The translations under genes were made by a program, and so were the position numbers. 64,000 bases of DNA. Source: Pyramidobacter porci. Its GTDB lineage: Bacteria > Synergistota > Synergistia > Synergistales > Dethiosulfovibrionaceae. Where the stretch lies: assembly GCF_009695745.1 (NCBI RefSeq), contig NZ_VUNH01000005.1, positions 123,547 to 187,546 on the forward strand. Reading direction: 5' to 3'. Of this stretch, positions 32,595 through 41,462 are shown one piece after another; position 1 is the stretch's first letter; every line of letters begins with the position of its first letter. The notes below the pieces were generated by a model. It had not been told where the DNA came from. It saw nothing but the letters and a program-made list of their open reading frames with translations, and did no database searches.

Positions 32595-33758
32595 TTACAG
32601 CGCGCGGTACTCCACTGTGCCGTCGATCATGGTCATGACGGGGTGACAGCGGGTGTCGAGCGGGTTGCCGTTCCACAGCACGAGGTCGGCGTCCTTGCCG
32701 GCGTCGATGGAGCCGACGCGGTCTTCGATGCCGAGGTGCTCGGCGCTGGACAGCGTGACGCAGCGCAGGGCTTCGGCTTCGGTCAGTCCGGCGCGGGCGG
32801 CCAGCGAGGCGGAGACGATCTGTCCGTAAAGCGGGATCACGGGGTGGTCGGTGAGGATGCAGATGTGCACGCCGGCGTCGCGCAGGGCGAGCAGAGTCTC
32901 CCAGCCCTGATGGCGCAGCTCGGGCTTGACGGGTACGCCGAAGGTGGGGCCGACGGCGGCCTTGACGCGGTGCGCAGCCAGCCACGGGGCGATGAACTGC
33001 CCTTCGGTGCAATGCTCGATGGTGAAATCGAGGCCGAACTCCTCGGCGATGCGCACGGCGGTGCAGATGTCGTCGGCGCGGTGGCTGTGGACGCTGAGCT
33101 TGATCTTGCGGTCGAGCACGAGGGCCAACGCTTCCATGTCGAGGCTGGTCTCGAAGGCTTCGCCGTCTTTGCGGCACTTTTTCTTTTCCAGATAGTTGCG
33201 GGCGTCCTGCAGGGCCTTGCGCATGATGTAGGCGTTGCCCATGCGGGTCGTGGGCGTGCGGTGGCCGTTGTCCTTGTAGACGCGGATCGGGTTCTCGCCG
33301 AGGGCCGCTTTCATGCAGGAAGGCGACTTGACGAGCATTTCCTCGACGACGCTGGCCTGTTTGAGCTTGATGATGGCGCCGGTGCCGCCGATGACGTTGG
33401 CGCTGCCGGGCAAAGTCTGCACGCAGGTGACACCGCCTTTTTCGCGCGATTCGGCCACGTTCTTGTCGCGCACGTAGATGGAGTCGAGGATGCTCAGCCC
33501 GGGCGTGACGGGATTGGTCATCTCGTTGATGTCGCTCATGCCGTACAGTTCCGTTTCCTCGGACGTGGTGATGTGGGTATGGGCGTCGACCAGGCCGGGC
33601 GTCAGCGTCAGGCCGCGGGCATCGATGATCTCCGTGCCCTCGGGGGCACCGAGGTGTTCGCCGACGCCGGCGATCTTCGTTCCGTCCACGAGCACCGCGC
33701 CGTTCTCGATCGGCGCGGCGGAAACGGGCAGCACGCGCGCATTGACAATCAGTTTCAT
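32595..33758 (-). CDS. Metal-dependent amidohydrolase (imidazolonepropionase-like)
   Basis: A 387-residue cytoplasmic amidohydrolase-superfamily enzyme. It opens with the beta-sandwich MKLIVNARVLPVSAAPIENG and has the metal motif TPGLVDAHTHITTSEETELY near residue 60. Further ligands are in KLSVHSHRADDICTAVRIAE, FTIEHCTEGQFIAPWLAAH and the catalytic aspartate in ICILTDHPVIPLYGQIVSAS. The C-terminus (IDAGKDADLVLWNGNPLDTR) is standard. Family members cleave cyclic amides, isoaspartyl peptides or similar; the substrate here is not known. It follows a small uncharacterised gene by 36 bp and likely shares its transcript. Confidence 0.85.
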   Translation of the reverse strand: MKLIVNARVLPVSAAPIENGAVLVDGTKIAGVGEHLGAPEGTEIIDARGLTLTPGLVDAHTHITTSEETELYGMSDINEMTNPVTPGLSILDSIYVRDKNVAESREKGGVTCVQTLPGSANVIGGTGAIIKLKQASVVEEMLVKSPSCMKAALGENPIRVYKDNGHRTPTTRMGNAYIMRKALQDARNYLEKKKCRKDGEAFETSLDMEALALVLDRKIKLSVHSHRADDICTAVRIAEEFGLDFTIEHCTEGQFIAPWLAAHRVKAAVGPTFGVPVKPELRHQGWETLLALRDAGVHICILTDHPVIPLYGQIVSASLAARAGLTEAEALRCVTLSSAEHLGIEDRVGSIDAGKDADLVLWNGNPLDTRCHPVMTMIDGTVEYRAL

Positions 33759-33794
33759 ACAAGGACCTCCCCTGAAATTTATAATGCGCGTCCC

Positions 33795-34049
33795 CTAGAG
33801 ATTCCCCCAGGGAACGTTCGTCACTACGATCTGCGTCTCGTCGTCGCCGGGATGGAACGTGTCCGGCTCTTCGGCGTAGTACTCGAAAATGAATTCGCCC
33901 GCGTCCCAGCGAGGGAGCACCGACCATTCTTCGGTGCGGAACGCGATGGTTTCGTCGTCGATGCCGCGCAGCGCCGGCGTCATCTCCGCCAGCAAAAAGG
34001 CGAAGCGTTCCTTGAATTGGCTCCATTCGATCGTCTCTGTCTGAAGCAT
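33795..34049 (-). CDS. Small acidic conserved-looking protein
   Basis: An 84-residue acidic protein (MLQTETIEWSQFKERFAFLL at the N-terminus) without signal peptide or membrane segment. It is rich in Glu, Asp, Trp and Phe, with a motif-like region AGEFIFEYYAEEPDTFHPGD. I do not recognise the family. It lies upstream of the amidohydrolase on the same strand, suggesting a joint transcript and perhaps an accessory role. A GGGAGG site about eight bases before the ATG supports translation. Function is unknown. Confidence 0.7.
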   Translation of the reverse strand: MLQTETIEWSQFKERFAFLLAEMTPALRGIDDETIAFRTEEWSVLPRWDAGEFIFEYYAEEPDTFHPGDDETQIVVTNVPWGNL

Positions 34050-34113
34050 GGCGTCTCATTCCTCCCTGCCGGGTCGATCGTGATCCGTTAAAAGGATAGC
34101 AGATTTATACACC

Positions 34114-34141
34114 TTTGCAAGTGAATAAATTCGGCTATAAT
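34114..34141 (+). promoter_or_regulatory. Promoter of the parvulin gene
   Basis: TTTGCA, a 16-bp spacer, then a perfect TATAAT at 34136-34141, about 70 bp before the ATG. Confidence 0.65.
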
Positions 34142-34209
34142 AGGCGATGCTGCACAAACATTTTGTGCGCCTCGCGCACAGGAAGCGATTTCAAGGAGGA
34201 ATTTTTCAG

Positions 34210-35121
34210 ATGAAAAAGTTGTTTGCCGCCGCGGCGGCGCTCTCGGTTCTTCTGGCCGGTTCGGCGCTCGCGGCCGACCAAAACGCCGACAAAAAGGTGC
34301 TGGCCACCGTCGGCGGCGAAACGATCACGCAGGCCGACCTCGACCAGGCCATGAGCGGCTTCGACCCGCAGCAGCGCGCGGCCTATGCTTCGCCGCAGGG
34401 GCAGGCGCAGTTGTTGGACAACCTGATCGACTTCAAGGTCTTTTCACGCTCGGGGCGCGAGCAGAAGCTGCAGAACACGCCCAAGTACAAGGAGGCTATG
34501 GCCAACCTCGAGCAGCGCCTGCTCTTCACGCTGGCCACGGAGAAGATTCTTGACGAAGCCGGCAAGACGCCCGCGACCGACAAGGACGCGCAGAAGTATT
34601 ACGACGAGCACAAGGAGATCTTTCAGGTTCCCGCGGCGATCCGCGCCTCGCACATTCTGATCCGCGCCGACAGGAACATGCCCGCCAAGGACCAGAAGGC
34701 CGCGCAGGAAAAGGCTGCCGATCTGATCCGCGACATCAAGGCCGGCAAGATCACGTTCGAGGACGCCGCCAAGAACAACTCGGCCGACGGTACGCGCAGC
34801 CGCGGCGGCGACCTGGGCTATTTCAGCAAGGGACAGATGGTGCCTGAGTTCGAAAAGGCCGCCTTCGCCCTGAAAAAGGGCGAGATGACCGCCAAGCCGG
34901 TCAAGACCGATTTCGGCTACCACATCATCAAAGCCACCGACAGCCGCGACGCCTCGATCCGTCCGTTCGCCGAGGTGAAGGAAGACATCAAGGCCGACCT
35001 CGTGCGCCAGAAGCAGGTCAAGGCCATCCAGGACGAACGCGACGCCCTGCGCGCCCGTTACGGCGTGAAGATCGCCGCGCCCGAGGCGCCTGCCTCCGCC
35101 GACAAAAATCCCGCCAAGTAA
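34210..35121 (+). CDS. Exported parvulin-type peptidyl-prolyl isomerase
   Basis: A 303-residue periplasmic or membrane-associated foldase of the SurA/PpiC/PrsA type. The signal peptide is MKKLFAAAAALSVLLAGSAL with cleavage near AxA at residue 22. A chaperone-like helical N-domain covers about residues 30-140 (TVGGETITQADLDQAMSGFD, then TLATEKILDEAGKTP). The parvulin domain spans about 145-250: RASHILIRADRN, FEDAAKNNSADGTRSRGGDL, GYFSKGQMVPEFEKAAFALK and PVKTDFGYHIIKATD, the usual rotamase landmarks. AAGGAGG precedes the ATG. It is monocistronic, flanked by its own promoter and a long terminator. Confidence 0.92.
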   Translation: MKKLFAAAAALSVLLAGSALAADQNADKKVLATVGGETITQADLDQAMSGFDPQQRAAYASPQGQAQLLDNLIDFKVFSRSGREQKLQNTPKYKEAMANLEQRLLFTLATEKILDEAGKTPATDKDAQKYYDEHKEIFQVPAAIRASHILIRADRNMPAKDQKAAQEKAADLIRDIKAGKITFEDAAKNNSADGTRSRGGDLGYFSKGQMVPEFEKAAFALKKGEMTAKPVKTDFGYHIIKATDSRDASIRPFAEVKEDIKADLVRQKQVKAIQDERDALRARYGVKIAAPEAPASADKNPAK

Positions 35122-35123
35122 CC

Positions 35124-35178
35124 CCGCCGAAAAAAATAAAGAGAGACTCCGCGGAGTCTCTCTTTATTTTTTCGGCGG
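35124..35178. terminator. Long terminator after the parvulin gene
   Basis: CCGCCGAAAAAAATAAAGAG and the following bases pair almost perfectly with GGAGTCTCTCTTTATTTTTT plus CGGCGG, giving a stem of about 26 bp with internal A/T runs. Confidence 0.88.
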
Positions 35179-35283
35179 CACGTTGAGATTTTCGAAGGGG
35201 CAGAGTAGAATGGATCAGTTTCCGTATAAAAACACGCTTCGGCCGCTGCGGCCGAAATCGAACGCAGGAAGGGGAGTTTTCTC

Positions 35284-36492
35284 ATGAAGTACGATTTCAC
35301 GAGCATCATCGACCGCCACGACCGCGACGCCCTCGCCGTGGACAATCTCGGAGCCGGCATGGCCCCCAATCCGCCCAAACCGGGATTCGACTCGATCCCG
35401 ATGTGGATCGCCGACATGAACTTCGCCACCGTGCCCACCGTGCCCGAAGCGATGATCGAGCGCGCGAAACACCCGCTCTACGGCTATTTCGCGCCCAGAA
35501 AGGAATATTATCGGTCCATCATCGACTGGCAGACGAAGCGCAACGGCGTCGCCGGGCTCGAAGCGAAGCACATCGGCTACGAGAACGGCGTGCTCGGCGG
35601 CGTGGCCAGCGCGCTGAACGTGATCTGCTCGCGGGGCGGCAACGTGCTGCTCCACTCCCCCACTTACATCGGCTTCACCAACACGCTGAACAACAACGGC
35701 TGGCACATCGTCCATTCGCCGCTGTACCGCGACGCGCAGGGCGTGTGGCGCATGGATTACGCCGACATGGAAAAAAAGATCGCGGAGAACAAGATCCATG
35801 CCGCCATTTTCTGCTCGCCCCACAATCCCTGCGGCCGCGTCTGGGAGCGCGAAGAGATCGAAAAAGCCATGGAGATCTACCGCAAACACGACGTGTTCGT
35901 GATCTCCGACGAGATCTGGTCCGATCTGACGCTCGACGGTTATAAGCACATCCCCACGCAGAGCGTCGGCGACGACGCGCGAAACCGCACCGTGGCGCTC
36001 TATGCCCCCAGCAAGACGTTCAACCTTGCCGGGCTGATCGGCAGCTACCACATCATCTACAACGACTGGCTGCGCGAGCGCATCGAAAAGGAATCGTCGC
36101 TGTCGCACTACAACAGCATGAACGTGCTTTCCATGCACGCGCTGATCGGCGCCTACAAGCCCGAGGGCTACGAGTGGGTGGACGAACTGCGCCAGGTGCT
36201 GACGGGAAACGTGAACTACGCTTACGATTACATCAAAGAGCATTTCGACGGCGTCGATCTGGCCAAACCGCAGGGCACCTACATGCTCTTCATCGACTGC
36301 GAGCAGTGGTGCAAAAAGCACGGCAAGACCATCGACGAAGTCCACAGGGCCGGTTCCGACGTGGGCGTGTCCTGGCAGGACGGACGCATGTTCAACGGCC
36401 CGTACAGCATCCGCGTCAACCTGGCGCTGCCGCTGTCGCGCGTCAAGGAAGCCATGGCGCGCCTTGACAAGTACGTCTTCAACGCCCGATAA
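35284..36492 (+). CDS. MalY/PatB-type PLP-dependent C-S lyase / aminotransferase
   Basis: A 402-residue fold-type I PLP enzyme of the MalY/PatB branch, which usually cleaves cystathionine or cysteine C-S bonds. The N-terminal FDSIPMWIADMNFATVPTVP motif is diagnostic for the branch. Others are GVLGGVASALNVICSRGGNV, IFCSPHNPCGRVW, FVISDEIWSDLTLDGYKHI and the Schiff-base lysine Lys244 in YAPSKTFNLAGLIGSYHII. GGAAGGGGAG precedes the ATG. In a peptide-fermenting anaerobe this would release sulfide, pyruvate and ammonia from sulfur amino acids. True substrate is unproven. Confidence 0.88.
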   Translation: MKYDFTSIIDRHDRDALAVDNLGAGMAPNPPKPGFDSIPMWIADMNFATVPTVPEAMIERAKHPLYGYFAPRKEYYRSIIDWQTKRNGVAGLEAKHIGYENGVLGGVASALNVICSRGGNVLLHSPTYIGFTNTLNNNGWHIVHSPLYRDAQGVWRMDYADMEKKIAENKIHAAIFCSPHNPCGRVWEREEIEKAMEIYRKHDVFVISDEIWSDLTLDGYKHIPTQSVGDDARNRTVALYAPSKTFNLAGLIGSYHIIYNDWLRERIEKESSLSHYNSMNVLSMHALIGAYKPEGYEWVDELRQVLTGNVNYAYDYIKEHFDGVDLAKPQGTYMLFIDCEQWCKKHGKTIDEVHRAGSDVGVSWQDGRMFNGPYSIRVNLALPLSRVKEAMARLDKYVFNAR

Positions 36493-36498
36493 AACTCG

Positions 36499-36537
36499 AG
36501 CCCGCCTCCTTTTTGCGGAAGCGGGCTTTTTCGTCCG
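36499..36537 (+). terminator. Terminator after the MalY/PatB gene
   Basis: AGCCCGC pairs with GCGGGCT across a 16-base loop and is followed by TTTTT. Confidence 0.75.
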
Positions 36538-36635
36538 CGCCGGCGCAAAAGTTTTCTCTGCGCGCGGTATGACAACATTTCCTCGGGACAGAGCTTTTAC
36601 GGCGGCCCATTTCATTTGCGGAAGGAGCGACTTCC

Positions 36636-37877
36636 ATGCCGAGAGAATTTCTGGCAATGGGCGCGGCGTTCGCTTTTCTCGTCTTCTTCCCGAAGGGGAA
36701 GCTGTGGAACGGCGCCTCGCTGCTGATCACGGGTCTGATCATGGGACTCGGCGCCGGTCAGTCCCCGCGCGGTGTCGCGGAAAACTTTACGAGCATCGTC
36801 ACCTCGCCGCCGACCATGAAAACCATCGCCGTCATCCTGCAGATCGGCGTTCTCAGCGCGCTGATGAAGCAGTACGACATTCTCGGCCGGCTTGTAGAAG
36901 CCTTCAAGGACGTTTTTTCGTCGGCCAAAGCGGTGATCATGATCCTGCCGGCGGCGATCGGCATGGTTTCGGTGCCCGGCGGCGCGGCCATTTCCAGCCC
37001 CTCCGTCGACGAATTGGGCGACAGCCTCAGGCTGCCCGTGTTCAAGCGCGCGGCGCTCAACCTGACCTTCCGTCACTGCGCCTTCTTCCTGCTGCCGACG
37101 AGCAGCTCGATGATCGTTTTCTCCAACATGGCGCCGCACGTCAGCCTGTACAAGCTGATCGCGCTCAACGTTGCCTTTGTCGCCGGCATGGAGCTCGCGT
37201 CTTACCTGCTTTATCTGCGCGGCGCCGAGGCGCCGGTCGCTCCGCGCTCCGGCGGCGGGCACACACTCCGCGGGCTCGTCAGCATTCTCAAATACATGTC
37301 GCCGATCTACGTCATCGTGCTGCTCAACGGTCTGTTCAAGGTGCCCATGTACCTGAGCGCCTTCGCTTCGCTGGCGCTGATCCTGGCCGGTTGGGGGCGG
37401 CGCGACGTGAAGACGTATGCGCGTGCGTTCCGGCAGGGGCTCAGCGGCCAAACTTTCGTGACGATGCTGGGTATCTATTTCATGCAGAACACCGTGCGCG
37501 ATTTGACCGGCATCATGGCCGCCTTCCAGACCATGTTCGCGCAGTCGTCGGGGTTCGGCGTGCTGCTGGTGATCGCGGCCGCGGCGCTGCTCTTCGGCCT
37601 CGCCACGGGGCTCAGCTACGTGCCGCTGGGCGTTCTGGTGCCGCTGCTGACGAGTCTGCATCTGCCGCCGACGGAAGAACTGCTCTACTGCGTTTTCATC
37701 TACACGTGGAGCTTCAACGGCTATTTCTTTTCACCCCTGCACCTGTGCCAGGCGCTCACCCTGCAGCAGATGAACTGTTCCGTCTCCGCGCTGGACAAAG
37801 GATACCTGCCGCTGATGATCGAGATGGCCGTGACTCCGTTCGTCATTTTCGGCCTGTACAGAACGATCCTGTTGTGA
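36636..37877 (+). CDS. DUF401 family membrane transporter-like protein
   Basis: A 413-residue polytopic inner-membrane protein, about 11 helices, matching the DUF401 family, which is related to the gluconate/citrate (GntP/ion-transporter) carriers. Recognisable segments are LPAAIGMVSVPGGAAISSPS, FRHCAFFLLPTSSSMIVFSN and FGLATGLSYVPLGVLVPLLT. GCGGAAGGAG lies just before the ATG. It follows the MalY/PatB gene by 143 bp with a terminator between them, so it is probably transcribed separately. Substrate unknown; amino acids or organic acids are plausible. Confidence 0.82.
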   Translation: MPREFLAMGAAFAFLVFFPKGKLWNGASLLITGLIMGLGAGQSPRGVAENFTSIVTSPPTMKTIAVILQIGVLSALMKQYDILGRLVEAFKDVFSSAKAVIMILPAAIGMVSVPGGAAISSPSVDELGDSLRLPVFKRAALNLTFRHCAFFLLPTSSSMIVFSNMAPHVSLYKLIALNVAFVAGMELASYLLYLRGAEAPVAPRSGGGHTLRGLVSILKYMSPIYVIVLLNGLFKVPMYLSAFASLALILAGWGRRDVKTYARAFRQGLSGQTFVTMLGIYFMQNTVRDLTGIMAAFQTMFAQSSGFGVLLVIAAAALLFGLATGLSYVPLGVLVPLLTSLHLPPTEELLYCVFIYTWSFNGYFFSPLHLCQALTLQQMNCSVSALDKGYLPLMIEMAVTPFVIFGLYRTILL

Positions 37878-37917
37878 TCGCGATAGCCGCGTTTACGAGA
37901 ATAAAAGTCTGCCTAAC

Positions 37918-37959
37918 AGAACGCTGGCTCTTTCCCTCTCGGGCGAGAACCAGCGTTCT
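37918..37959. terminator. Terminator hairpin
   Basis: AGAACGCTGG pairs with CCAGCGTTCT around a loop of about 22 bases, followed by ATTTCTTTC. It follows the DUF401 gene. Confidence 0.7.
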
Positions 37960-38226
37960 ATTTCTTTCAGCGGCAAATCTCGATTTGGAATTCCCGAAAT
38001 CATAGGCGTTTGCCGCTGATTATAGGGCTTTAATGAAATCCTCTGAAACCGAGAAAACAAAGGATTTTTCGCCATCTATTCCACCGAGAATCCCTTTATT
38101 AAATGTTACACCGTTTCAACGTCGCTCAGGCAACTCACAAGGGCAAAAAAACCATAACAGGATATAACAAGGTGTGGCAATCGGAAACCTGTGACATATA
38201 TGCGAATACATCAGCGACACCTAAAG
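37960..38226. other. A+T-richer gap marking the start of the accessory block
   Basis: No gene or strong structure is visible. Base composition drops visibly here compared with the flanking core genes, coinciding with the start of the LysR/LysE and peptide-transport block. Confidence 0.5.
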
Positions 38227-39150
38227 TCAGCAAACAATGGCTTTGGCACACGCAATGAACCGCTCGATCACGCTCCATTGATAGGACTGTGCCTGACAGC
38301 CAAATTGAATGAGGTACGCAGCTTCCTCCCCAAGCCGAAACATCCATAGGGAGTCCGCCTGCTGCGGCGTCAGAATACTCTGCACGATCTTTTGCGGACA
38401 GAAGCACGCTCCGACGCCGCAAAGGCAGAGGCGCAGCAGCAACCCGACATTGTGCGAGGTCGCTGTAATGACGGGATCGTCAATGCCCGCCCGCTTCAAA
38501 ACGTCGCGGCCGATCCTCCCATCGATATCCTCGATACCGCCCAGCACAAACGGGCATTTTTTTAGCACGCTGTAATCCCCTGCGCGGAACCGTCTCTCGC
38601 ACTCCTCCGCGTCGATCACAAAGACTTTGGCGAAGAGCCTCTTTTCGATCAGCAGCGCGTTTTCCTCGCGGTAGAACTCTGCCAGCCTGACGCCGGGCAG
38701 GGCTTCGGGAAAATCCGCTATAGCAAGGTCAATGGTGCCCTTCAACAGCTTTTGCTGCAACTCGCCGTTGGACGCCTCCGTCAGTTCAACGCCGATGTTT
38801 GGGTAGCTTTCCTGAAACAGCGCGACCGTTTCGGGCAGTATCATCTGCCCGCGCGTTGCCGCCGCTCCGACGCGAAGGAGACCCTTCTGCTTCTGCGAGA
38901 TGTCGCAAAACTCACGCCGCATATCGCTGTGAGTTTTTTGAAAATCAGTCGCATACCGCAGCAACACCTCTCCCGCATAGGTAAGCTCCAACGGGACGCG
39001 GCGCACCAGCAGCTGGCTGCCAAGCTCTTTTTCCATCCCGGCGACATGGGAACTGAGCGATTGCTGCGTGATATGGAGACGCTCTGCCGCCCGCGTAAAA
39101 TTGCGCTCCTGCGCAAGCACCACAAAATACTCCATGGACGAGAAGTTCAT
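38227..39150 (-). CDS. LysR-type transcriptional regulator
   Basis: A 307-residue regulator. The winged helix-turn-helix is MEYFVVLAQERNFTRAAERL then HITQQSLSSHVAGMEKELGS; the effector domain starts near residue 90 (GLLRVGAAATRGQMILPETV). The ATG at 39150 is preceded by GGAGGGCGGTC; the longer open frame upstream is not supported. It is divergent from a LysE-type exporter, the classical LysG/LysE-like arrangement in which the regulator senses an amino acid and activates its export. The C-terminal half is cysteine-rich (LRLCLCGVGACFCPQKI). Base composition is less G+C-rich than in core genes, hinting at transfer. Confidence 0.88.
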   Translation of the reverse strand: MNFSSMEYFVVLAQERNFTRAAERLHITQQSLSSHVAGMEKELGSQLLVRRVPLELTYAGEVLLRYATDFQKTHSDMRREFCDISQKQKGLLRVGAAATRGQMILPETVALFQESYPNIGVELTEASNGELQQKLLKGTIDLAIADFPEALPGVRLAEFYREENALLIEKRLFAKVFVIDAEECERRFRAGDYSVLKKCPFVLGGIEDIDGRIGRDVLKRAGIDDPVITATSHNVGLLLRLCLCGVGACFCPQKIVQSILTPQQADSLWMFRLGEEAAYLIQFGCQAQSYQWSVIERFIACAKAIVC

Positions 39151-39266
39151 GACCGCCCTCCTACAGCTATTTTCTGTAGTATATATCAATAATAACAGTT
39201 TTACAATGTGATATTTTCGATTTATGATGGAGGCGCCAAAAAGAAATCCCAGAAAGGAGCGGTACT

Positions 39267-39860
39267 GTGATACCATCATCCCTCATTCCGTCATTCGTTC
39301 TCTATTGCGTCGTTTCGGCGATCACGCCGGGCCCCGCCAATCTCTGTTCACTGGCTTCCGCCGTGAAATACGGCAGGCGGCAGGCGCTGCGCCAGTGGCG
39401 AGGCATCTTCATTGGCTTCGCCGTAGTCGCGTTCGCCTCGTCCATAGCGGTCTGGTTCCTTGGCGAAGTGATGAACCGCTATCTCCGCGTAATGGCATGG
39501 ATTGGGGCAGGATACATTCTCTGGCTTGCGTGGCATATCCTGCACAGTGACAGCGGAGCGGAGGCAGAGGCAGGCACGCACTGCAATTTTCTCACCGGAC
39601 TTTTGATACAATTGACCAACGCGAAGATCATGATCTTCTGTATGACGGCGCTGGCAACCTATACGCTCCCCTATGCGGACAGTTATTGGGAAGTTCTATC
39701 CGTTGCGGTGATTTTGCCGTTTACAGGGCCGGTGGCAAATCTGGTCTGGCTGTTCGCCGGGACCGCTCTGCAGCGTTTTTTCCAAAACCGCCAGAGGGCA
39801 GCCAACATCGTGATGGCACTCCTACTTATGTTTTGCGCCATTAGTATTATCCTTTCCTAA
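39267..39860 (+). CDS. LysE/RhtB family amino acid exporter
   Basis: A 197-residue inner-membrane protein with six helices, of the LysE/RhtB family that exports amino acids. The N-terminus has the family motif VVSAITPGPANLCSLASAVK and GRRQALRQWRGIFIGF; the middle has LLIQLTNAKIMIFCMTALAT. The start is GTG at 39267 with AAAGGAG about seven bases upstream. It is divergent from a LysR regulator, which likely controls it. In a peptide-fermenting cell such an exporter would relieve excess amino acids from peptide breakdown. Confidence 0.88.
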   Translation: MIPSSLIPSFVLYCVVSAITPGPANLCSLASAVKYGRRQALRQWRGIFIGFAVVAFASSIAVWFLGEVMNRYLRVMAWIGAGYILWLAWHILHSDSGAEAEAGTHCNFLTGLLIQLTNAKIMIFCMTALATYTLPYADSYWEVLSVAVILPFTGPVANLVWLFAGTALQRFFQNRQRAANIVMALLLMFCAISIILS

Positions 39861-39921
39861 AGGGAAGAAAAAAGCACTCCTGGAACTGGAAGGCATTGCT
39901 ATGAGCCAATTTACAATATCT

Positions 39922-40223
39922 GCTGCCTTTCATCATTCATCTTCGTGATCGCGGCGATCATGGCCTTCGCCACGGGAACTTCACGGGGGACGTTCGCAGT
40001 CTGCATGCCCACTGCGCTGTCCCTGGCCTTTGACCGCACGAACAATCAGGTGACTCCGCTCGTCGTCGCCTGCTTTGCGGCCGTTGCCGGCGGCGTGTTC
40101 GGCGATCACTGCTCGCTTCTGTCCGACACAACCGTTCTTTTCTCCGCGGGAGCGGCGGCTGATCACATCGATCACGTCAAGACTCAGCTGCCTTATGCGC
40201 TCGTCTGCGCCGCGGCGGCTTCA
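39922..40223 (+). pseudogene. Truncated NhaC-type Na+/H+ antiporter fragment, left copy
   Basis: A C-terminal part of an NhaC-like antiporter: FIFVIAAIMAFATGTSRGTF then the family motif GGVFGDHCSLLSDTTVLFSA and HIDHVKTQLPYALV. About 60 bp of recognisable nhaC (FIFVIAAIMAFATGTS) precede the repeated part; farther upstream the frame is lost and nothing encodes the other 350 or so residues. The 3' end is cut by the MITE at 40224, which adds unrelated codons in frame. The segment 39982-40223 is identical to 51246-51487. Confidence 0.85.
39982..40223 (+). repeat. 242-bp perfect direct repeat, left copy
   Basis: Identical, base for base by eye, to 51246-51487, in the same orientation, 11,264 bp apart. 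It lies inside nhaC-derived sequence. Recombination between the copies would excise the regulator, peptidase, ABC transporter and C45 genes as a circle. Confidence 0.92.
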
Positions 40224-40384
40224 TACTATTTCTTAATAAAAAAGCCGAACGCAAGGACGCTGCGAGGGAGATTCACAAAGCGAGCTGCGCAGACTGCGCA
40301 GCATTCGAGGTAGTTCTGAGCGACTGAATTCCCTCGCAGCGCCCGGTAAACTGTGTTAATGCTTTTTATCAAGAAGAAACAGTA
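40224..40384. mobile_element. MITE-like element, copy A (161 bp)
   Basis: Ends TACTATTTCTTAATAAAAA and, inverted, TACTGTTTCTTCTTGATAAA, with a second internal inverted repeat GCTGCGAGGGA/TCCCTCGCAGC, so the whole folds into a long hairpin. It has no coding capacity. The outer TA at both ends could be the duplicated target of a Tc1/mariner or IS630-type transposase. It matches, in inverted orientation and at roughly 80% identity, 60415-60577. It truncates the left nhaC fragment. Confidence 0.75.
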
Positions 40385-40450
40385 TCAAAAGATCTCCGTC
40401 CATTAAGCATCGAAGAGGACTCGCCACTCGTGCTCCGCGTGAAACATCAC

Positions 40451-40503
40451 AAAAAAACGGGTTGGATCACTTGTCGCAGGGCAAGTGAGCCAATCCGTTT
40501 TTT
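40451..40503. terminator. Terminator after the LysR gene at 40506
   Basis: AAAAAACGG...TCACTTG pairs imperfectly with CAAGTGA...CCGTTTTTT, giving a long stem with A/T runs at both ends. Confidence 0.75.
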
Positions 40504-40505
40504 GT

Positions 40506-41462
40506 TCAGCGGCGAATTTCGATTTTGGGATGCGGCGAGCTGCGCATAACGCGTTTCGTCAATGCGATCAGACTTTTCACGACGGGCGTGAAGACGCGGT
40601 TCTTTTTCCAGGCAATGATATCGACGCGACAGTGCAGCGGGTCTTCGATGGTATAGAAGACAGGCCGACTGTCGCTTTCGTTCTGCGCCTGCAGAGCGCC
40701 GTTGTAGGTCGTGAAAGCCAGCCCCAGACCGGCCGCGGCCAGCATCGTGATAGTGCGCTGACTGGTGAGCTGAAGCACGGTGTTGACGCGCAGGCCATAT
40801 TTTTCCAGCAGGTGCTGAGCGACGCGATACATGCCCTGCGCGGGCGTCAGCGTCAGGAATCTTTCGCCGTTCAGCAGCTCCGGCTCGATGTACTGAGGGC
40901 GGTAGGGACTGTTGCTGCGCAAGTCGGCACGGGACGCCAACGGATGTTCCGCCGACGAAATCACGTAGACCGGCGCTTTGTTGACCACTTCACAGGCGAT
41001 GTCGTTGGACAGGATCGGCAGCGTGGAAATGCACAGATCGAGCTGGTTGCTCAGCAGGGCTCGCTCAAAAAAAGCGTTGACCCCCTCTTTCACCTGTACG
41101 TCCACGTCGGGAAAGGAAGCGGCAAAGGGCGGCAGAATCTTCGGCAGCCATGTGGTGCCGCGCTCCACGCTCACGCCGATGCGGATGCGTTCTCTGGTGC
41201 CGCGGGCGATGTTCCTCATCTCTTCGCGCAGCTCGGCATCGATGTCGAGCAGTTTGCTCACGCTCTCGAAATAACGTTCGCCGGCATAGGTCAGCGTCAG
41301 AGGCTGGACACTGCGGTCAAACAGCGTCACCCCCAGCTCCTTTTCCTGGCGGTGAATCGCCTTCGTCAGCGCCGGCTGGGAGATATGCAGCTGTGCCGCG
41401 GCCTTGGTAATGTTGCGCACCTTTGCCACCGTCATCAGGTAACGGTAAATATCAACATTCAA
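40506..41462 (-). CDS. LysR-type transcriptional regulator of the peptide island
   Basis: A 318-residue LysR-type regulator. The DNA-binding domain reads IYRYLMTVAKVRNITKAAAQ then LHISQPALTKAIHRQEKELG, followed by FDRSVQPLTLTYAGERYF. The effector domain starts near residue 92 (RIRIGVSVERGTTWLPKILP). It is divergent from an M20 peptidase and the downstream dipeptide-transport genes, and is the most likely controller of that set, perhaps sensing a peptide-derived amino acid. The 140-bp divergent gap should hold the operator; I did not find a clear palindrome. Confidence 0.9.
   Translation of the reverse strand: MNVDIYRYLMTVAKVRNITKAAAQLHISQPALTKAIHRQEKELGVTLFDRSVQPLTLTYAGERYFESVSKLLDIDAELREEMRNIARGTRERIRIGVSVERGTTWLPKILPPFAASFPDVDVQVKEGVNAFFERALLSNQLDLCISTLPILSNDIACEVVNKAPVYVISSAEHPLASRADLRSNSPYRPQYIEPELLNGERFLTLTPAQGMYRVAQHLLEKYGLRVNTVLQLTSQRTITMLAAAGLGLAFTTYNGALQAQNESDSRPVFYTIEDPLHCRVDIIAWKKNRVFTPVVKSLIALTKRVMRSSPHPKIEIRR

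Noticed and set aside
39942..40313. A 123-residue working membrane protein at the left nhaC fragment
   Set aside because: It is an antiporter C-terminus read into the MITE; the last 30 or so residues are MITE-encoded and the N-terminal two thirds of NhaC are missing.
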